The translations under genes and the position numbers were made by a program. A DNA stretch of 64,000 nt from Phycisphaeraceae bacterium D3-23 (GTDB lineage: Bacteria > Planctomycetota > Phycisphaerae > Phycisphaerales > Phycisphaeraceae): contig CP114179.1 in assembly GCA_039555135.1 (NCBI GenBank), positions 2,480,001 through 2,544,000 of the forward strand, written 5' to 3'. Positions 1-8,508 of the stretch are shown in pieces. Each line of letters begins with the position of its first letter. The first letter of the stretch is position 1. A model generated the notes under the pieces. That model was not told where the DNA came from. It saw nothing but the letters and a program-made list of their open reading frames with translations, and did not search any database.

Positions 1-53
1 GGCTGCAAAGCCATCACAGTGATCAAGGCAGTCAACACCAGAAACTTGAGCAT
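1..53 (-). CDS. N-terminal fragment of an exported or membrane protein (partial)
   Basis: Only the first 17-18 codons are inside the window. They read Met-Leu-Lys followed by an uninterrupted hydrophobic stretch, as in a signal peptide or first membrane segment. The ATG (minus strand, ending at 53) is preceded by AAAGGG about 8 nt upstream, a plausible ribosome site. Nothing about the function can be said. Confidence 0.45.
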   Translation of the reverse strand, partial: MLKFLVLTALITVMALQ

Positions 54-159
54 CCCAGGACCCTTTCCGCCGCGTGTGATGAGGTTCGACGAACTCATCG
101 TAGCAGTCGCCTGTCCGTAAAGGAAAGACTGAAACGGAAGGGTATGGGCAATCCGTCAT

Positions 160-232
160 TAGCCCGCGGCTAACTGGCGCGTGGGGGTTGCGCGGGGAGG
201 CCTCGGACCGCGCGGCTGTTAGCCGCGGGCTA
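160..232. repeat. Intergenic palindromic repeat, TAGCC...GGCTA family (copy 1)
   Basis: Two arms of about 15 nt (TAGCCCGCGGCTAAC and its inverted partner) bound a 73-bp GC-rich unit. Size and TAGCC/GGCTA ends match the units at 4232, 11984 and 34744. It lies between the divergent partial gene at the left edge and the PHP gene. Confidence 0.6.
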
Positions 233-257
233 TTGTGGGTTGAATGCCTGCACCCGC

Positions 258-263
258 TATCAT
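258..263 (+). promoter_or_regulatory. -10 hexamer TATCAT, leaderless start of PHP gene
   Basis: TATCAT ends 7 nt before the ATG at 271. No Shine-Dalgarno sequence is visible. The same arrangement recurs at many starts in this window, so the transcript probably begins at or next to the start codon. No clear -35 box is seen. Confidence 0.5.
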
Positions 264-270
264 CCGCGTC

Positions 271-1197
271 ATGCCGTATGACCTGCACATGCACTCGACC
301 GCGTCCGACGGGACCGATGCGCCGGGGGACCTTGCGCGGCTGGTGAAGGACGCGGGGCTTGCGGGGTTTGCGTTGACGGACCACGACACGACGAGCGGGC
401 TCGCGGACGCGGCGGCGGCGGCGAAGCGGCTTCGGCTGAAGTTTGTGCCCGGCATCGAGCTGTCGGCCGACCCGGGGTCGATCGCGCCCCCGGAAGCGGG
501 TGGCGTCGCGAGCGACACGCCGGGCGTCGGCACGCTGCATATCCTGGGCTACCACGTGCGCCACGACGACGCGGGGCTCGCGCGGCTCGGCGAGCGGCTG
601 CGCGCGACGCGCGCGAAGCGCAACCCCGAGGTCGTCGAAAAGCTCCAGCAGCTCGGGGTCAAGATCGAATACGACGAGGTCCTCGCGGCGGCGGGTGTGC
701 CCGAATCGGCCTGGGGCGATGCGGCGGCGATCGACGCGACGGGGGTTATCGTCGGCCGGCCTCACATCGCGCAGGTGCTGATCGCCAAGGGGTATGTCAG
801 GTCCATCCACGAGGCGTTCGCGAAGTACATCGGCTTCGGCGGCGCGGCGCACACGCGCAAGGACCGGCTGAGCGCCGCCGAGGCGATCGCCGCGATCCAC
901 GCGGCCGGGGGCGCGGCGGTGCTCGCGCACCCGGTGCAGCTGCGGTTGGCCGAGGACTTGCTGGAGCACGCGGTCGCGCGTTTGGCCGACCTCGGGCTTG
1001 ATGGGATCGAGACCCGGCACAGCGACCACGGCCCGGGCGACACCGAGCAATTCACTGACTACGCGGAGCGTTTCGGTCTGGTCACGACGGGCGGGAGCGA
1101 CTACCACGGCTCACGCAAACACGTCGCGCTGGGGTCGGTAACGGTGACGGGCGAGGACGCGGAGCGGCTTGAGGCGGCGGCGGCGCGGCATGGGTGA
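271..1197 (+). CDS. PHP-domain phosphoesterase (YciV/RNase AM-like)
   Basis: This 308-aa protein begins with the PHP metal-binding signature HMHSTASDGT (His6, His8). It continues with TDHDT, the metal ligand region GIELS, GRPHIA and a C-terminal GGSDYHG motif, an order typical of the TrpH/YciV branch of PHP phosphoesterases. Characterised relatives hydrolyse 3',5'-nucleoside bisphosphates or act as 5'-3' exonucleases on short RNA; which applies here is unknown. An ATG at 244 is in frame, but the ATG at 271 fits the family N-terminus and sits 7 nt after a TATCAT box, so I prefer it. A Gly/Pro-rich insertion separates GIELS from HILGYH. The gene ends in a hairpin shared with the convergent propeller gene. 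Confidence 0.85.
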   Translation: MPYDLHMHSTASDGTDAPGDLARLVKDAGLAGFALTDHDTTSGLADAAAAAKRLRLKFVPGIELSADPGSIAPPEAGGVASDTPGVGTLHILGYHVRHDDAGLARLGERLRATRAKRNPEVVEKLQQLGVKIEYDEVLAAAGVPESAWGDAAAIDATGVIVGRPHIAQVLIAKGYVRSIHEAFAKYIGFGGAAHTRKDRLSAAEAIAAIHAAGGAAVLAHPVQLRLAEDLLEHAVARLADLGLDGIETRHSDHGPGDTEQFTDYAERFGLVTTGGSDYHGSRKHVALGSVTVTGEDAERLEAAAARHG

Positions 1198-1206
1198 GGT
1201 GAGAAA

Positions 1207-1235
1207 GAAGCCCACGCTCGGTGAGCGTGGGCTTC
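1207..1235. terminator. Bidirectional hairpin between convergent genes; REP-like variant
   Basis: Perfect 13-nt arms (GAAGCCCACGCTC and its complement) around a 3-nt loop. It lies 10 nt after the PHP stop and 29 nt beyond the stop of the minus-strand propeller gene. The GAAGCCCAC foot matches the REP-like family, but here it is present on both sides. Confidence 0.65.
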
Positions 1236-1263
1236 GGGGGTGTCGCGTTTTTGTGTCTGGTCT

Positions 1264-3024
1264 TTAGCGTCGTCGGCGACGCAGGAACAGGCCGGAGATG
1301 GCGAAGGCGGCGAGCGCGGTGGGCTCGGGGACCGCCGCGCCGGGGAAGCCGGGCAGGGTGTCGCCCCAGTTGGCTTCAATGATGTCCAGGTCGAGCTGGT
1401 CGATGACGCCGTCGTTGTTCGTATCGCCTCGGCTGTGGTTGCCGGCCGCGACGGTGTCGCCCCAGTTGGCGAGCAGGAGGTCGAGGTCTTCGACGCCGAC
1501 GAGCCCGTCTTCGGTCAGGTCGCCGGGGTTCACGGCATCGAAGAAGCGTGAGATTGCGCTGGCGCTGACGTGGCTGCCTTGGAGGTACTCGAGCATGAGC
1601 AGCGCGTCTTCGTCGTTGACCGAGCCGTCCTGGTTGGTGTCGCCCGCGTCGTAGTCGGCGTCGGGGTTGGCGTTGTTGAAGTCGGTTTCGGACATCGTGA
1701 TGGCCTGGCCGAAGAGGTCGACGTCGCCGACGTTGACGGCGTCGTTGCCGCTCAGGTCGCCGAGGATGCGGTCGGTCACGAGGCGGTAGATGTTGCCGCC
1801 GAGTGTGAGGAAGTAGAGGTTGCCGTCGGCGTCCTCGGCGAACGAGGAGATGCCGCTGATGCTGCTGACACCGTTGTTGCCGTCGAGCAGGTCGGCGTTG
1901 ACGCGTTCGAGCGAGCCGTTGACCATGGTGCCGGAGTCGCGGTCGACTTCGAGGGTCCAGATGTTGTTGGTGACGAAGTCGGCGAAGTAGTACTCGCCGC
2001 GTGCCTGGGTGATGGGCCCGCGGTAGACGTAGCCGCCGGTGAGGGAGAAGCCGCCGACGGTGTTGAAGGAGTGTCCGTATTCGTGGATCGGGTCGATTGC
2101 GCCGGCGGGTGCGGGCCCGCCGACGCTGCCGGGCGTCTGCGCGGTGCCTTCGCGGAGCCGCCAGCCGTAGTTTTCGCCGCCGGAGGAGTCGGCGTGCTGG
2201 AAGTTGATTTCTTCGAGGATGTTTTGGCCGACGTCGGCGATATAGAGGTCGCCGGTGTCGCGGTCGAAGCTGTTGCGCCAGGGGTTTCGCAGGCCGTAGG
2301 CCCAGATTTCGTCGTCGCCGGTCGTGCCGACGAAGGGGTTGTCGGCGGGGTTGGTGTAGGCGCCGTTGCCGTCGGGGTCGATGCGGAGCATGGCGCCCAG
2401 GAGGTTGTTGGTGATGTCCTGGCCGTTGCCGATGCCGGAGGTGTGGCCGCTGCCGGTGTCGTTGGCGCCGCCGCCGTCGCCCGAGGCGATGTAGAGGTAG
2501 CCGTCGGGGCCGAAGTCGATCCACCCGCCGTTGTGGTTGGAACTGGGTTGGCCAAAGCGGAGGACGGTCTGCTGTGAGCCGGCGTTGGCGGTGAGCGAGC
2601 CGGCCGCGCCGTTGCGGTTGTACTGGTAGATGTAGGAGGCGTGGTTCTGTCCGCCGGCGAAGCTGCTGCCCGAGGCGTAGACGTAGAAGTCGCCGCTGGT
2701 CTGGTAGTCCGGGGCGAAGGCGAGCCCGAGCAGGCCCATCTCGTTGCCGGACGTGTTGACGGGGACGTTGAGGAAACTGTCAGGTTCCCAAGTGTCGGTG
2801 TTGACGTTGAGCACGCGGATGCGTCCGCCCTGCTCGACGACGTAGAGATGGTCGTTGTCGCCGGGGGCGAAGGTCGCGTACACCGGGCCTTCGCCGCCGC
2901 TCGATGTGAAGGCGATCTGGTCCAGCGACAGGTCCTGGGCGGTCGCAGTCGTGCCAAACCCGCAACCCACACAGGCAACCAACGCGCCCGCGGTAAACCG
3001 ACGGTTCAATCCATTCCAAGCCAT
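1264..3024 (-). CDS. Secreted glucose/sorbosone dehydrogenase-like beta-propeller, dockerin-like repeats, PEP-CTERM
   Basis: The protein is 586 aa. It has an N-terminal signal peptide (about residues 1-30, ending TATAQ), then a six-bladed propeller of the GSDH/PQQ-dependent aldose-sugar dehydrogenase type (motifs VVEQGGRI, FLNV, LGLAFAPDY, NHNGG, YGLRNPWR, DVGQN, ENYGWR). Two dockerin-like calcium-loop blocks follow (DTNQDGSVNDEDALL; DTNNDGVIDQLDLDI). The tail is VPEP plus a hydrophobic stretch plus RRRRR, a PEP-CTERM exosortase signal. It probably oxidises or binds carbohydrate outside the cytoplasm; real dehydrogenase activity is not shown. The start at 3024 has GGAGAGG upstream; an upstream in-frame ATG at 3084 would put a non-signal extension before the signal peptide. 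Confidence 0.85.
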   Translation of the reverse strand: MAWNGLNRRFTAGALVACVGCGFGTTATAQDLSLDQIAFTSSGGEGPVYATFAPGDNDHLYVVEQGGRIRVLNVNTDTWEPDSFLNVPVNTSGNEMGLLGLAFAPDYQTSGDFYVYASGSSFAGGQNHASYIYQYNRNGAAGSLTANAGSQQTVLRFGQPSSNHNGGWIDFGPDGYLYIASGDGGGANDTGSGHTSGIGNGQDITNNLLGAMLRIDPDGNGAYTNPADNPFVGTTGDDEIWAYGLRNPWRNSFDRDTGDLYIADVGQNILEEINFQHADSSGGENYGWRLREGTAQTPGSVGGPAPAGAIDPIHEYGHSFNTVGGFSLTGGYVYRGPITQARGEYYFADFVTNNIWTLEVDRDSGTMVNGSLERVNADLLDGNNGVSSISGISSFAEDADGNLYFLTLGGNIYRLVTDRILGDLSGNDAVNVGDVDLFGQAITMSETDFNNANPDADYDAGDTNQDGSVNDEDALLMLEYLQGSHVSASAISRFFDAVNPGDLTEDGLVGVEDLDLLLANWGDTVAAGNHSRGDTNNDGVIDQLDLDIIEANWGDTLPGFPGAAVPEPTALAAFAISGLFLRRRRR

Positions 3025-3267
3025 GATGAGAGGTCCTCTCCAACTAAAACGCATCGTCCCGGCGGGCAAAACACATCGCCACACCGCCCCGAAGGCGTAA
3101 TCCTACCACATCGACTGGCCGATAACTAGGGGAATTGCCTGATTTCAGGGCCTCACAACCCCCCACGCCGCCCACGCCAAGGGGTGGATCTGAGCAGCCC
3201 CGGACCGCCCACAGATGGCCCCCAAACGGCATCGGCGGCAACCTCCCGCGATGTTCAGGGCTGTGGG

Positions 3268-3843
3268 CTACTCCTCGACCGCCGTACGCTCCCACACATC
3301 GTCCATCACCGCGACCCACTGGCCCGCCGGGTTCTGCATCATCACCTTCCAGGCGTACGCATCGCCATCGACCCGCGAAATGAACTGGCGGATCGTGATC
3401 GTTCCGCCTTGGCCGTCGGGCTGCTCGGCCTCGATGTGGAACCCGTCCTCGCGCAGCTCCATCACGCCCGTCTCGACCGAGCCGTCGTACGCGACCGTCG
3501 TATAGACGTACTGCCCGTCCTCGACGTTGTAGGAGAACAGCGTCTCGTAACGCAGGTACTCGGGCCCGCCGTTGTCGGCCACGTAGGTCCGCGCCCGCAT
3601 GTGCTTGCCGTCGAAGACAGGCTCGTAGATATTGCGTCCGGCCATCGTCGCCCCCCACGCCCATTCGGCCTCGCACGCCCACGCGCCCGCATACGCCTGC
3701 AACACGGCCATCGGGTCTTCTGCCACTTCGGCCGGCGGCACGTCAGGCGCGGCCGGGGCACCGTCCTGCGCCTGCAATCCCAAAGGCGATCCCAATCCAA
3801 CCAGCAAAGCAAACGCGCCAACAAGCAGGGAAGTCAGTTTCAT
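3268..3843 (-). CDS. Secreted DUF1579-like (lipocalin-fold) protein
   Basis: This 191-aa protein carries a clear signal peptide (MKLTSLLVGAFALLVG..., cleavage near LQAQ). It then has a DUF1579/lipocalin-like body: an opening AGAWACEAEWAWG segment and alternating strands with many Gly and aromatic residues. The function is unknown; such proteins are predicted to bind small hydrophobic ligands. The start at 3843 is chosen because AAGGAG lies 7 nt upstream and the signal peptide follows. An ATG at 4005 in the same frame would add 54 non-coding-looking residues. It is a lone gene between the propeller gene and a MITE. The 243 nt between 3024 and 3268 hold no recognisable element. Confidence 0.6.
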   Translation of the reverse strand: MKLTSLLVGAFALLVGLGSPLGLQAQDGAPAAPDVPPAEVAEDPMAVLQAYAGAWACEAEWAWGATMAGRNIYEPVFDGKHMRARTYVADNGGPEYLRYETLFSYNVEDGQYVYTTVAYDGSVETGVMELREDGFHIEAEQPDGQGGTITIRQFISRVDGDAYAWKVMMQNPAGQWVAVMDDVWERTAVEE

Positions 3844-4036
3844 CACGGGCTCCTTCGATATGGATAGACAGTGGGTGCGACGCGGCCGATCGTCCGCGCC
3901 GGCCTCTATCATGCCCGGACGGTCGGGCGGTGTAAAGGGGAATCGTTGCGGCCGGGGCTGCGTGTTTTCAACCGGTTCGACGCGGATGAGGCCTGCGGGT
4001 TCCACGGGTTCTAGAGAGGCAAGCCGATCCGCCGTT

Positions 4037-4233
4037 TAGAGCAACTTGCACGATTATTGTCCGCTTCCGGCTCCCCCTCCCTGCCGGGAGGGAGGGGGCT
4101 GGGGGGAGGGTCGGGCGCTGCCGCTTGCGTGTCCTAGGATGTCGGGTCAGTCTGCCGACCCCCACCCCAGCCCTCCCCCTAAGAGGGGGAGGGAGCTAAG
4201 ACAAGGCGGACAACAATGTTGCAAGTTGCTCTA
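4037..4233 (+). mobile_element. 193-bp MITE, copy 1, with TA target duplication
   Basis: The element runs 4039-4231 with TA on both sides (4037-4038, 4232-4233). The ends are inverted: GAGCAACTTGCA left and TGCAAGTTGCTC right, extending about 26 nt with few mismatches. The whole unit is quasi-palindromic about a CCTAGG centre near 4135, through C/G-rich arms. By eye it is identical to the copy at 34815-35007. Its right end abuts a TAGCC-family repeat. No transposase is encoded. A TA duplication is typical of IS630/Tc1-mariner mobilisation (inference). Confidence 0.85.
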
Positions 4234-4307
4234 GCCCCACGCCCCACGGGCGCGGCGCAGCGAGCCAACCGCCGTGGAAACGCGCCGCCCGTTGGGCGAC
4301 GGCTAAA
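4232..4307. repeat. TAGCC...GGCTA palindromic repeat (copy 2)
   Basis: A 76-bp unit from TAGCCCCACG to GGCTAAA. The right half contains the block GCGCCGCCCGTTGGGCGACG, which is also present in the copies ending at 12053 and 34814. Its left TA is shared with the MITE target duplication. Confidence 0.6.
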
Positions 4308-4350
4308 CAGTCGGCGCGTGTCTCGATCTGCCATCGGCGGTATTGAAAAA

Positions 4351-4375
4351 CCCACAGATGTAATCTGTGGGCTTC
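4351..4375 (+). repeat. REP-like hairpin
   Basis: CCCACAGAT, a 3-nt loop, ATCTGTGGG, then CTTC. This is the window's REP-like consensus with a one-sided GAAG/CTTC foot. It is intergenic, 45 nt past the stop of the small minus-strand gene, and may double as its terminator. Confidence 0.7.
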
Positions 4376-4419
4376 GCTGCGTTCAAGTATTCAGACCAAG
4401 GGTCACAAATGCCGCCGAC

Positions 4420-4617
4420 TCACGCGGCGTCGCGGGTGGTCACGGCCGGGCTCGTGGTATCGCGGACCCAGCGGGTGTCCGGGCCCCGGTGGCCGTTGAT
4501 CCGGTCCAGCCGAAGGAGGTAGGTCTCCAGCGATTTTTCGTCGAAGCGTTTGAGGAACTTCGCGCTCGCCGTTTGGTTGTGCTCGCGGATGCGTTCGATG
4601 GTTTCTTGCTTGTTCAT
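4420..4617 (-). CDS. Small hypothetical protein (65 aa)
   Basis: The protein is a charged, helix-rich 65-mer starting MNKQETIERIREHNQ, with a central basic/leucine segment (KFLKRFDEKSLETYLLRLDRI). I recognise no family. The ATG at 4617 has AGAAGAG 6-10 nt upstream; longer in-frame starts read through low-complexity Arg/Pro sequence and are unlikely. It stands alone, followed by a REP-like hairpin. The 326 nt upstream, to the FKBP gene, contain only a possible divergent -10 (TACAAT, 4860-4865) reading the other way. Confidence 0.5.
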   Translation of the reverse strand: MNKQETIERIREHNQTASAKFLKRFDEKSLETYLLRLDRINGHRGPDTRWVRDTTSPAVTTRDAA

Positions 4618-4859
4618 GGTTCTCTTCTCGTGTTGGGGTGGTGAATCGGCCCGAAAGTCCATCGGCCGATCCGCCCCGCCCCCGGGACGCGGTAACTCGT
4701 TCGGACCCATGCGCAGCCCACAAGTCGGGGCACGGCGGTGGGCGGGTGTGTTTTTCCGGACCCGGAGTGCGCCCGAGCGTCCGATAGTGTGTGAGGGGTT
4801 AGGCCCCAACCCCTAGCTGCTTCCCTTGCCCAGTTCATCAGCCCGCTCATGGCGTCGGG

Positions 4860-4865
4860 TACAAT
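4860..4865 (+). promoter_or_regulatory. Possible -10 box (TACAAT) of the FKBP gene
   Basis: TACAAT lies 78 nt before the start at 4944, which would give an untranslated leader of about 70 nt. No convincing -35 hexamer is seen at the expected distance. Confidence 0.3.
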
Positions 4866-4943
4866 GGCCGACTAGCTTTTTGAGCTTGACCGCGCAAAAC
4901 GGCTAACCCACCCGGCTATCCCGCCACCCCCGACTCGCCACCC

Positions 4944-6380
4944 ATGCCCATCACCATCCTCAGCCCGTACTCCGGCAAGCCCGTCAAGGTCCGCGACCAG
5001 GACGTCGGCCGCGCGATCCGCGACGAAGAAGGACGCATCTTCTACATCGTCCAAAGCGACGACGACGCCGGCGAGCCCTACGCCTCCATGACACGCAAGG
5101 GCTCCGAGAAAGACGAGCAGCGCTACCGCAAACTCGTCGATGGCTCGGCCAAGACCCAGCAAGTCGCACGTGAAAACGTCACCCAGGCCCACGACGCCAC
5201 CGGCAAGAAACGCAGCAACCCCGTCGGCGTGCTCGCCGTGTTGGTTGTCCTGCTCGCGCTGGCCGGCGCGGCGTACGTCTACTTCGCCAGGCCCGACCTC
5301 GTGCCTTGGCTCAACAGGAACAACACACCCGCCCCCGCGCAGCCCGGCGACAACAACGCGCCCGCAACAACACCCGGCGAAGACCCCAGCAACGCGACGC
5401 CCGACGCCGGCACGCCGCAGTCGTCGCTGCTCAACAAGAAGCACCGCGTGATCCACGAAGGCGGCCTGTCGCATTGGGGCGAGCTCGATGCGCCCGCTTG
5501 GCAGGCCGGCACAGTGTCGGTCTCGATCCCCGTGGTCTGTTGGGACTGGGTACCCGACAGCTTCCCACCCGCGTTCGCGTTCCCGCCCGAAGGCGAAACG
5601 GCCCAAGCCAGCGACGAAGAGCCCGTCGCTCTGCCGACCTGGGTGCCCGTTTCTGCGGACCGCGCTCGGGACGATGGAGCCGACGAAGTCGAAGACCCGT
5701 TGGCCGGTTTCCGCGTGCTGGCGTCGGGGCTGCGGTACAAGCCGATCGAGCAGGGCGAGGGCCAGCGGGCGCAGGCCGGGCACTACGTCGCGGTGCGTTA
5801 CGCGGCGTACACGATGGACGGGATGGCGCTGATCGATGATGCCGAGCACACGTTCATCCTCGCGACGGGCCAGGCCATCCGCGCGTTGGACGAAGGCCTT
5901 GCCGGTGTCCGGCCCGGCGGGCAGCGGCTGCTGTTCGTCCCGCGGGGCCACTCGGTCGCGGGGCATCTGCCCGGGATCGACGAGCTGCCCGAGGATGCGT
6001 ATCTCTTAGATGTGCAGCTGGAGACGGTCCGGCCGGGCGTGTCAGTGATCACCGAGATGCCCGGCGAGGGTGACGCCGCGATGGCGGGGGATCGGCTGGT
6101 GCTCGACTACACCGCGACCGTCGAGGGCGAGGCCGAGCCGTTTGATTCATCGCGGTTGCGCGGCCAACCGCTGCGCGTCACCCTCGGAGCCGGGGCCCTG
6201 ATCGACGGGCTCGAGTTCGGCCTCACCGGCATCCGGCCCGGCGAAACCCGCCTGCTCACCATCCCCCCCTACCTCGCCTACGGCGACCGCGGCGCGATCC
6301 ACGGCCTCATCCCCCCCGGTGCCGTCCTCAGCTACCGCGTCACCGCCCGCGCCATCGAGCCCGCCGACGAACGCGAGTAG
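4944..6380 (+). CDS. Membrane-anchored protein with two FKBP-type peptidyl-prolyl isomerase domains
   Basis: The protein is 478 aa. A charged cytoplasmic head (1-90) precedes one membrane segment (about 93-114), then a Pro/Asn/Thr-rich linker (120-160), a region without a recognised fold (160-250), and two C-terminal FKBP modules. Module 1 (about 255-355) shows GxxVxVRYxAYTMDG and LDEGLAGVRPGGQR. Module 2 (about 360-472) shows VLDYTATVEG, DGLEFGLTGIRPGETR, IPPYLAYGDRG and IPPGAVLSY, close to the classic FKBP consensus. It probably catalyses prolyl isomerisation or acts as a chaperone in the periplasm. Module 1 lacks the usual IPP(A/E)LAYG segment and may be inactive. The first residues ITILSPYSGKPVKVRDQDVGR resemble the GKPVR-type N-terminal motifs of planctomycete membrane proteins. 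Confidence 0.8.
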   Translation: MPITILSPYSGKPVKVRDQDVGRAIRDEEGRIFYIVQSDDDAGEPYASMTRKGSEKDEQRYRKLVDGSAKTQQVARENVTQAHDATGKKRSNPVGVLAVLVVLLALAGAAYVYFARPDLVPWLNRNNTPAPAQPGDNNAPATTPGEDPSNATPDAGTPQSSLLNKKHRVIHEGGLSHWGELDAPAWQAGTVSVSIPVVCWDWVPDSFPPAFAFPPEGETAQASDEEPVALPTWVPVSADRARDDGADEVEDPLAGFRVLASGLRYKPIEQGEGQRAQAGHYVAVRYAAYTMDGMALIDDAEHTFILATGQAIRALDEGLAGVRPGGQRLLFVPRGHSVAGHLPGIDELPEDAYLLDVQLETVRPGVSVITEMPGEGDAAMAGDRLVLDYTATVEGEAEPFDSSRLRGQPLRVTLGAGALIDGLEFGLTGIRPGETRLLTIPPYLAYGDRGAIHGLIPPGAVLSYRVTARAIEPADERE

Positions 6381-6402
6381 CCGCAATCACACCCACCAAG
6401 AT

Positions 6403-6454
6403 GAAGCCCACAGATTCCATCTGTGGGACACCCACGGAAGAAATCCGTGGGCTC
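6403..6454. repeat. Inverted pair of REP-like hairpins (BIME-like)
   Basis: First unit 6403-6427 has its foot on the left (GAAGCCCACAGAT, loop, ATCTGTGGG). Second unit 6431-6454 has CCCACGGA, loop, TCCGTGGG, then CTCC on the right. The opposite orientation and the 3-nt spacing resemble enterobacterial BIMEs. It lies between the FKBP gene and oppA. Confidence 0.65.
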
Positions 6455-6512
6455 CGCGCTGCTGTTTTCGATTGATCGGGGGTCGTGCATGGGGTTCTCC
6501 CCCGCCGCGCGA

Positions 6513-6518
6513 TACACT
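6513..6518 (+). promoter_or_regulatory. -10 hexamer TACACT, leaderless start of oppA-like gene
   Basis: TACACT ends 6 nt before the ATG at 6525, with no Shine-Dalgarno sequence between. Confidence 0.45.
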
Positions 6519-6524
6519 AGCGGG

Positions 6525-8390
6525 ATGTTCAGATACCTCCTCGTCGTCGGCGGCATGATCCTCCTCGCGATCGGCACCGCCTTTGTCAGCTTCGACCGCG
6601 CCCTCTCCAAGCTCCCCGACGATCCGCAGAACCGCGGCACACTCACCTACGCCGACACCTCCGGGCCGACCAACCTCGACCCCAACAAGACCTCCGCCTC
6701 GGTCGACTTCCGACTGCTCAAGTGCATGTACCAGACCCTGCTGGTCTACCAGTTCGGCGGCGAAGGCCTCGAGCCCGGCGTCGCCACCGCCATCCCCGAA
6801 CCCACCAACGGCGGCAGGACCTACACCTTCAACCTGCGCGAAGAAGCCCGCTGGTCCGACGGCGAGCCCGTCATCGCGCAGGACTTCGTGTACGCGTGGC
6901 GGCGGGCGCTCCTCCCCGACACCGCCTCGGACTACGCGGGCCTGCTCTACAAAATCGAGGGCGGCGAAGACTTCCACAATTGGCGCGCAGCGCTCGTGAA
7001 CTTTGAGGCGCTCGAAGAGAAGATCAAGGACGATGACCAACGCGCTGCCTTCCTCGAACGATTCCCCGAGCTCGAAGCCCAGGCCGCGGTCGATGCGGAC
7101 GGCAGAGCCCTGCTGACCCCCGAACAAAAATGGGCGCTCACCGAGGCGATGTTTGATGAGCTCGTCGGCATCAAGGCCCTCGACGACCACACGCTCCAGG
7201 TCACGCTCGAAGTCCCGACCGCGTTCTTCCTCGAGCTGTGCGCCTTCCCGACCTTCTCGCCCATCCCCGAGCATGTCGTTGAACAGTACACCCAGTTCGT
7301 CGGCGGCGACAAAAACGACGCGACCGTCCGCACCGACTCGACCTACTGGGGCGACCCCGACCGCGTTGTCATGAACGGGGCCTACACCCTGAGCTTCTAC
7401 AAGCTCAAGAGCCGGCTGGTCCTCGACCAGAACCCGCACTACTGGGCAAAAGACACGATGGGCAACCTGCGCATCGTGCTGGAAATCGTCGAGGACGAGA
7501 CGCTCGCGATCCTGCTGTTCAAGGATGGGCAGGTCGACTGGATCGTCGGGATCTCCCAGCCCGAGCTCAAGAAGAAACTGCTGTCGAGTGGGTATGAGCA
7601 CGCGCACAGCGTGCCCAACGCCGGGACCTACTACTATCAATACAACTGCCGCGCGGAGATGGATGGCAAACCCAACCCGCTCGCCGATCGACGGGTGCGT
7701 CAGGCACTGTCGATGTGTATCAACCGGCAGGAGATCGTCGACAACGTCATGGGCTCGGGCGAGTCGGTCTCGCTGACGTTTGTCCCGGCCGACCAGATCC
7801 CGGGGTACGATTCGCCCAACGATGCGGCGCTGGGCTACGACCCGGTCCGCGCGGCCGAGCTCTTAGCCGAGGCGGGCTACCCCGGCGGCGAGGGCATCCC
7901 GAAGATCGACCTGCTCGTCAACGCGACGGGCACCGGCGGCGGGGCCAATGTCGATATCGCCGTCGTCATCAAGAAGGTCTGGGAAGACGAGCTGGGCATC
8001 CGCTCGGTCAACATCAGCCAGCCGATCTTCCAGGTCTACCTCGAAGAGAGCAAGAAGGGCAACTTCATGGCCCGACGTGCCGGGTGGTTTGGCGACTACC
8101 GCGACCCGACGACCTGGCTCGACATGCTCCAGTCGAGCGACCCCAACAACGACGCGAAATACAGCAGCCCGGCGTACGACGCGCTGCTCGCCGCCGCAGC
8201 GCTAGAGGTCGATGCACAGAAACGGCTCGATCTCTTGCGCGACGCCGAGGCCCTGCTCCTGCAAGAGGCGCCGGTCAGCCCGATCTATACCTACGCGACC
8301 CTCATGATTTACGATGCCCAGCAGATCGACCTGGGGACCAACGCCTGGAACAACCTCCGCCTCGACCTGGTGCGTATCGAACGCGACTAA
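6525..8390 (+). CDS. ABC transporter peptide-binding protein (OppA/DppA family, SBP_bac_5)
   Basis: The 621-aa protein starts with an uncleaved-looking hydrophobic anchor (residues 3-24, no lipobox Cys). A family-5 periplasmic binding protein follows, with the opening signature (PTNLDPNKTSASVDFRLLKC), LREEARWSDGEPVIAQDFVYAWRR, the lobe-linking VMNGAYTLSFYKL, and C-terminal DYRDPTTWLDML. It should bind oligopeptides outside the membrane and deliver them to a permease such as the next gene. Length is above the usual 500-550 aa because of a charged insertion at about residues 155-205. The start at 6525 is chosen over 6423 because the upstream in-frame sequence is the REP pair. The gap to oppB is 118 nt. 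Confidence 0.88.
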   Translation: MFRYLLVVGGMILLAIGTAFVSFDRALSKLPDDPQNRGTLTYADTSGPTNLDPNKTSASVDFRLLKCMYQTLLVYQFGGEGLEPGVATAIPEPTNGGRTYTFNLREEARWSDGEPVIAQDFVYAWRRALLPDTASDYAGLLYKIEGGEDFHNWRAALVNFEALEEKIKDDDQRAAFLERFPELEAQAAVDADGRALLTPEQKWALTEAMFDELVGIKALDDHTLQVTLEVPTAFFLELCAFPTFSPIPEHVVEQYTQFVGGDKNDATVRTDSTYWGDPDRVVMNGAYTLSFYKLKSRLVLDQNPHYWAKDTMGNLRIVLEIVEDETLAILLFKDGQVDWIVGISQPELKKKLLSSGYEHAHSVPNAGTYYYQYNCRAEMDGKPNPLADRRVRQALSMCINRQEIVDNVMGSGESVSLTFVPADQIPGYDSPNDAALGYDPVRAAELLAEAGYPGGEGIPKIDLLVNATGTGGGANVDIAVVIKKVWEDELGIRSVNISQPIFQVYLEESKKGNFMARRAGWFGDYRDPTTWLDMLQSSDPNNDAKYSSPAYDALLAAAALEVDAQKRLDLLRDAEALLLQEAPVSPIYTYATLMIYDAQQIDLGTNAWNNLRLDLVRIERD

Positions 8391-8508
8391 CCCATCACGC
8401 AAACGTCCCGACACGACAGCTGTACGACGACGCCGCGCCGGCATTCGGCAAACCGTGCGTCGCAACCCGACGGGCTAACAACCTAAACGACACCCCGCGA
8501 TACCCAAC

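Noticed and set aside
3905-3915. A CTATCAT -10-like box on the plus strand
   Set aside because: No plus-strand gene follows within a useful distance; the MITE and repeats lie downstream.
4046-4234. A 62-codon open frame repeated identically in all three MITE copies
   Set aside because: It starts with TTG, consists of Pro/Gly/Arg low-complexity residues from the palindromic arms and ends in the inverted end; there is no ribosome site. It is a by-product of the repeat.
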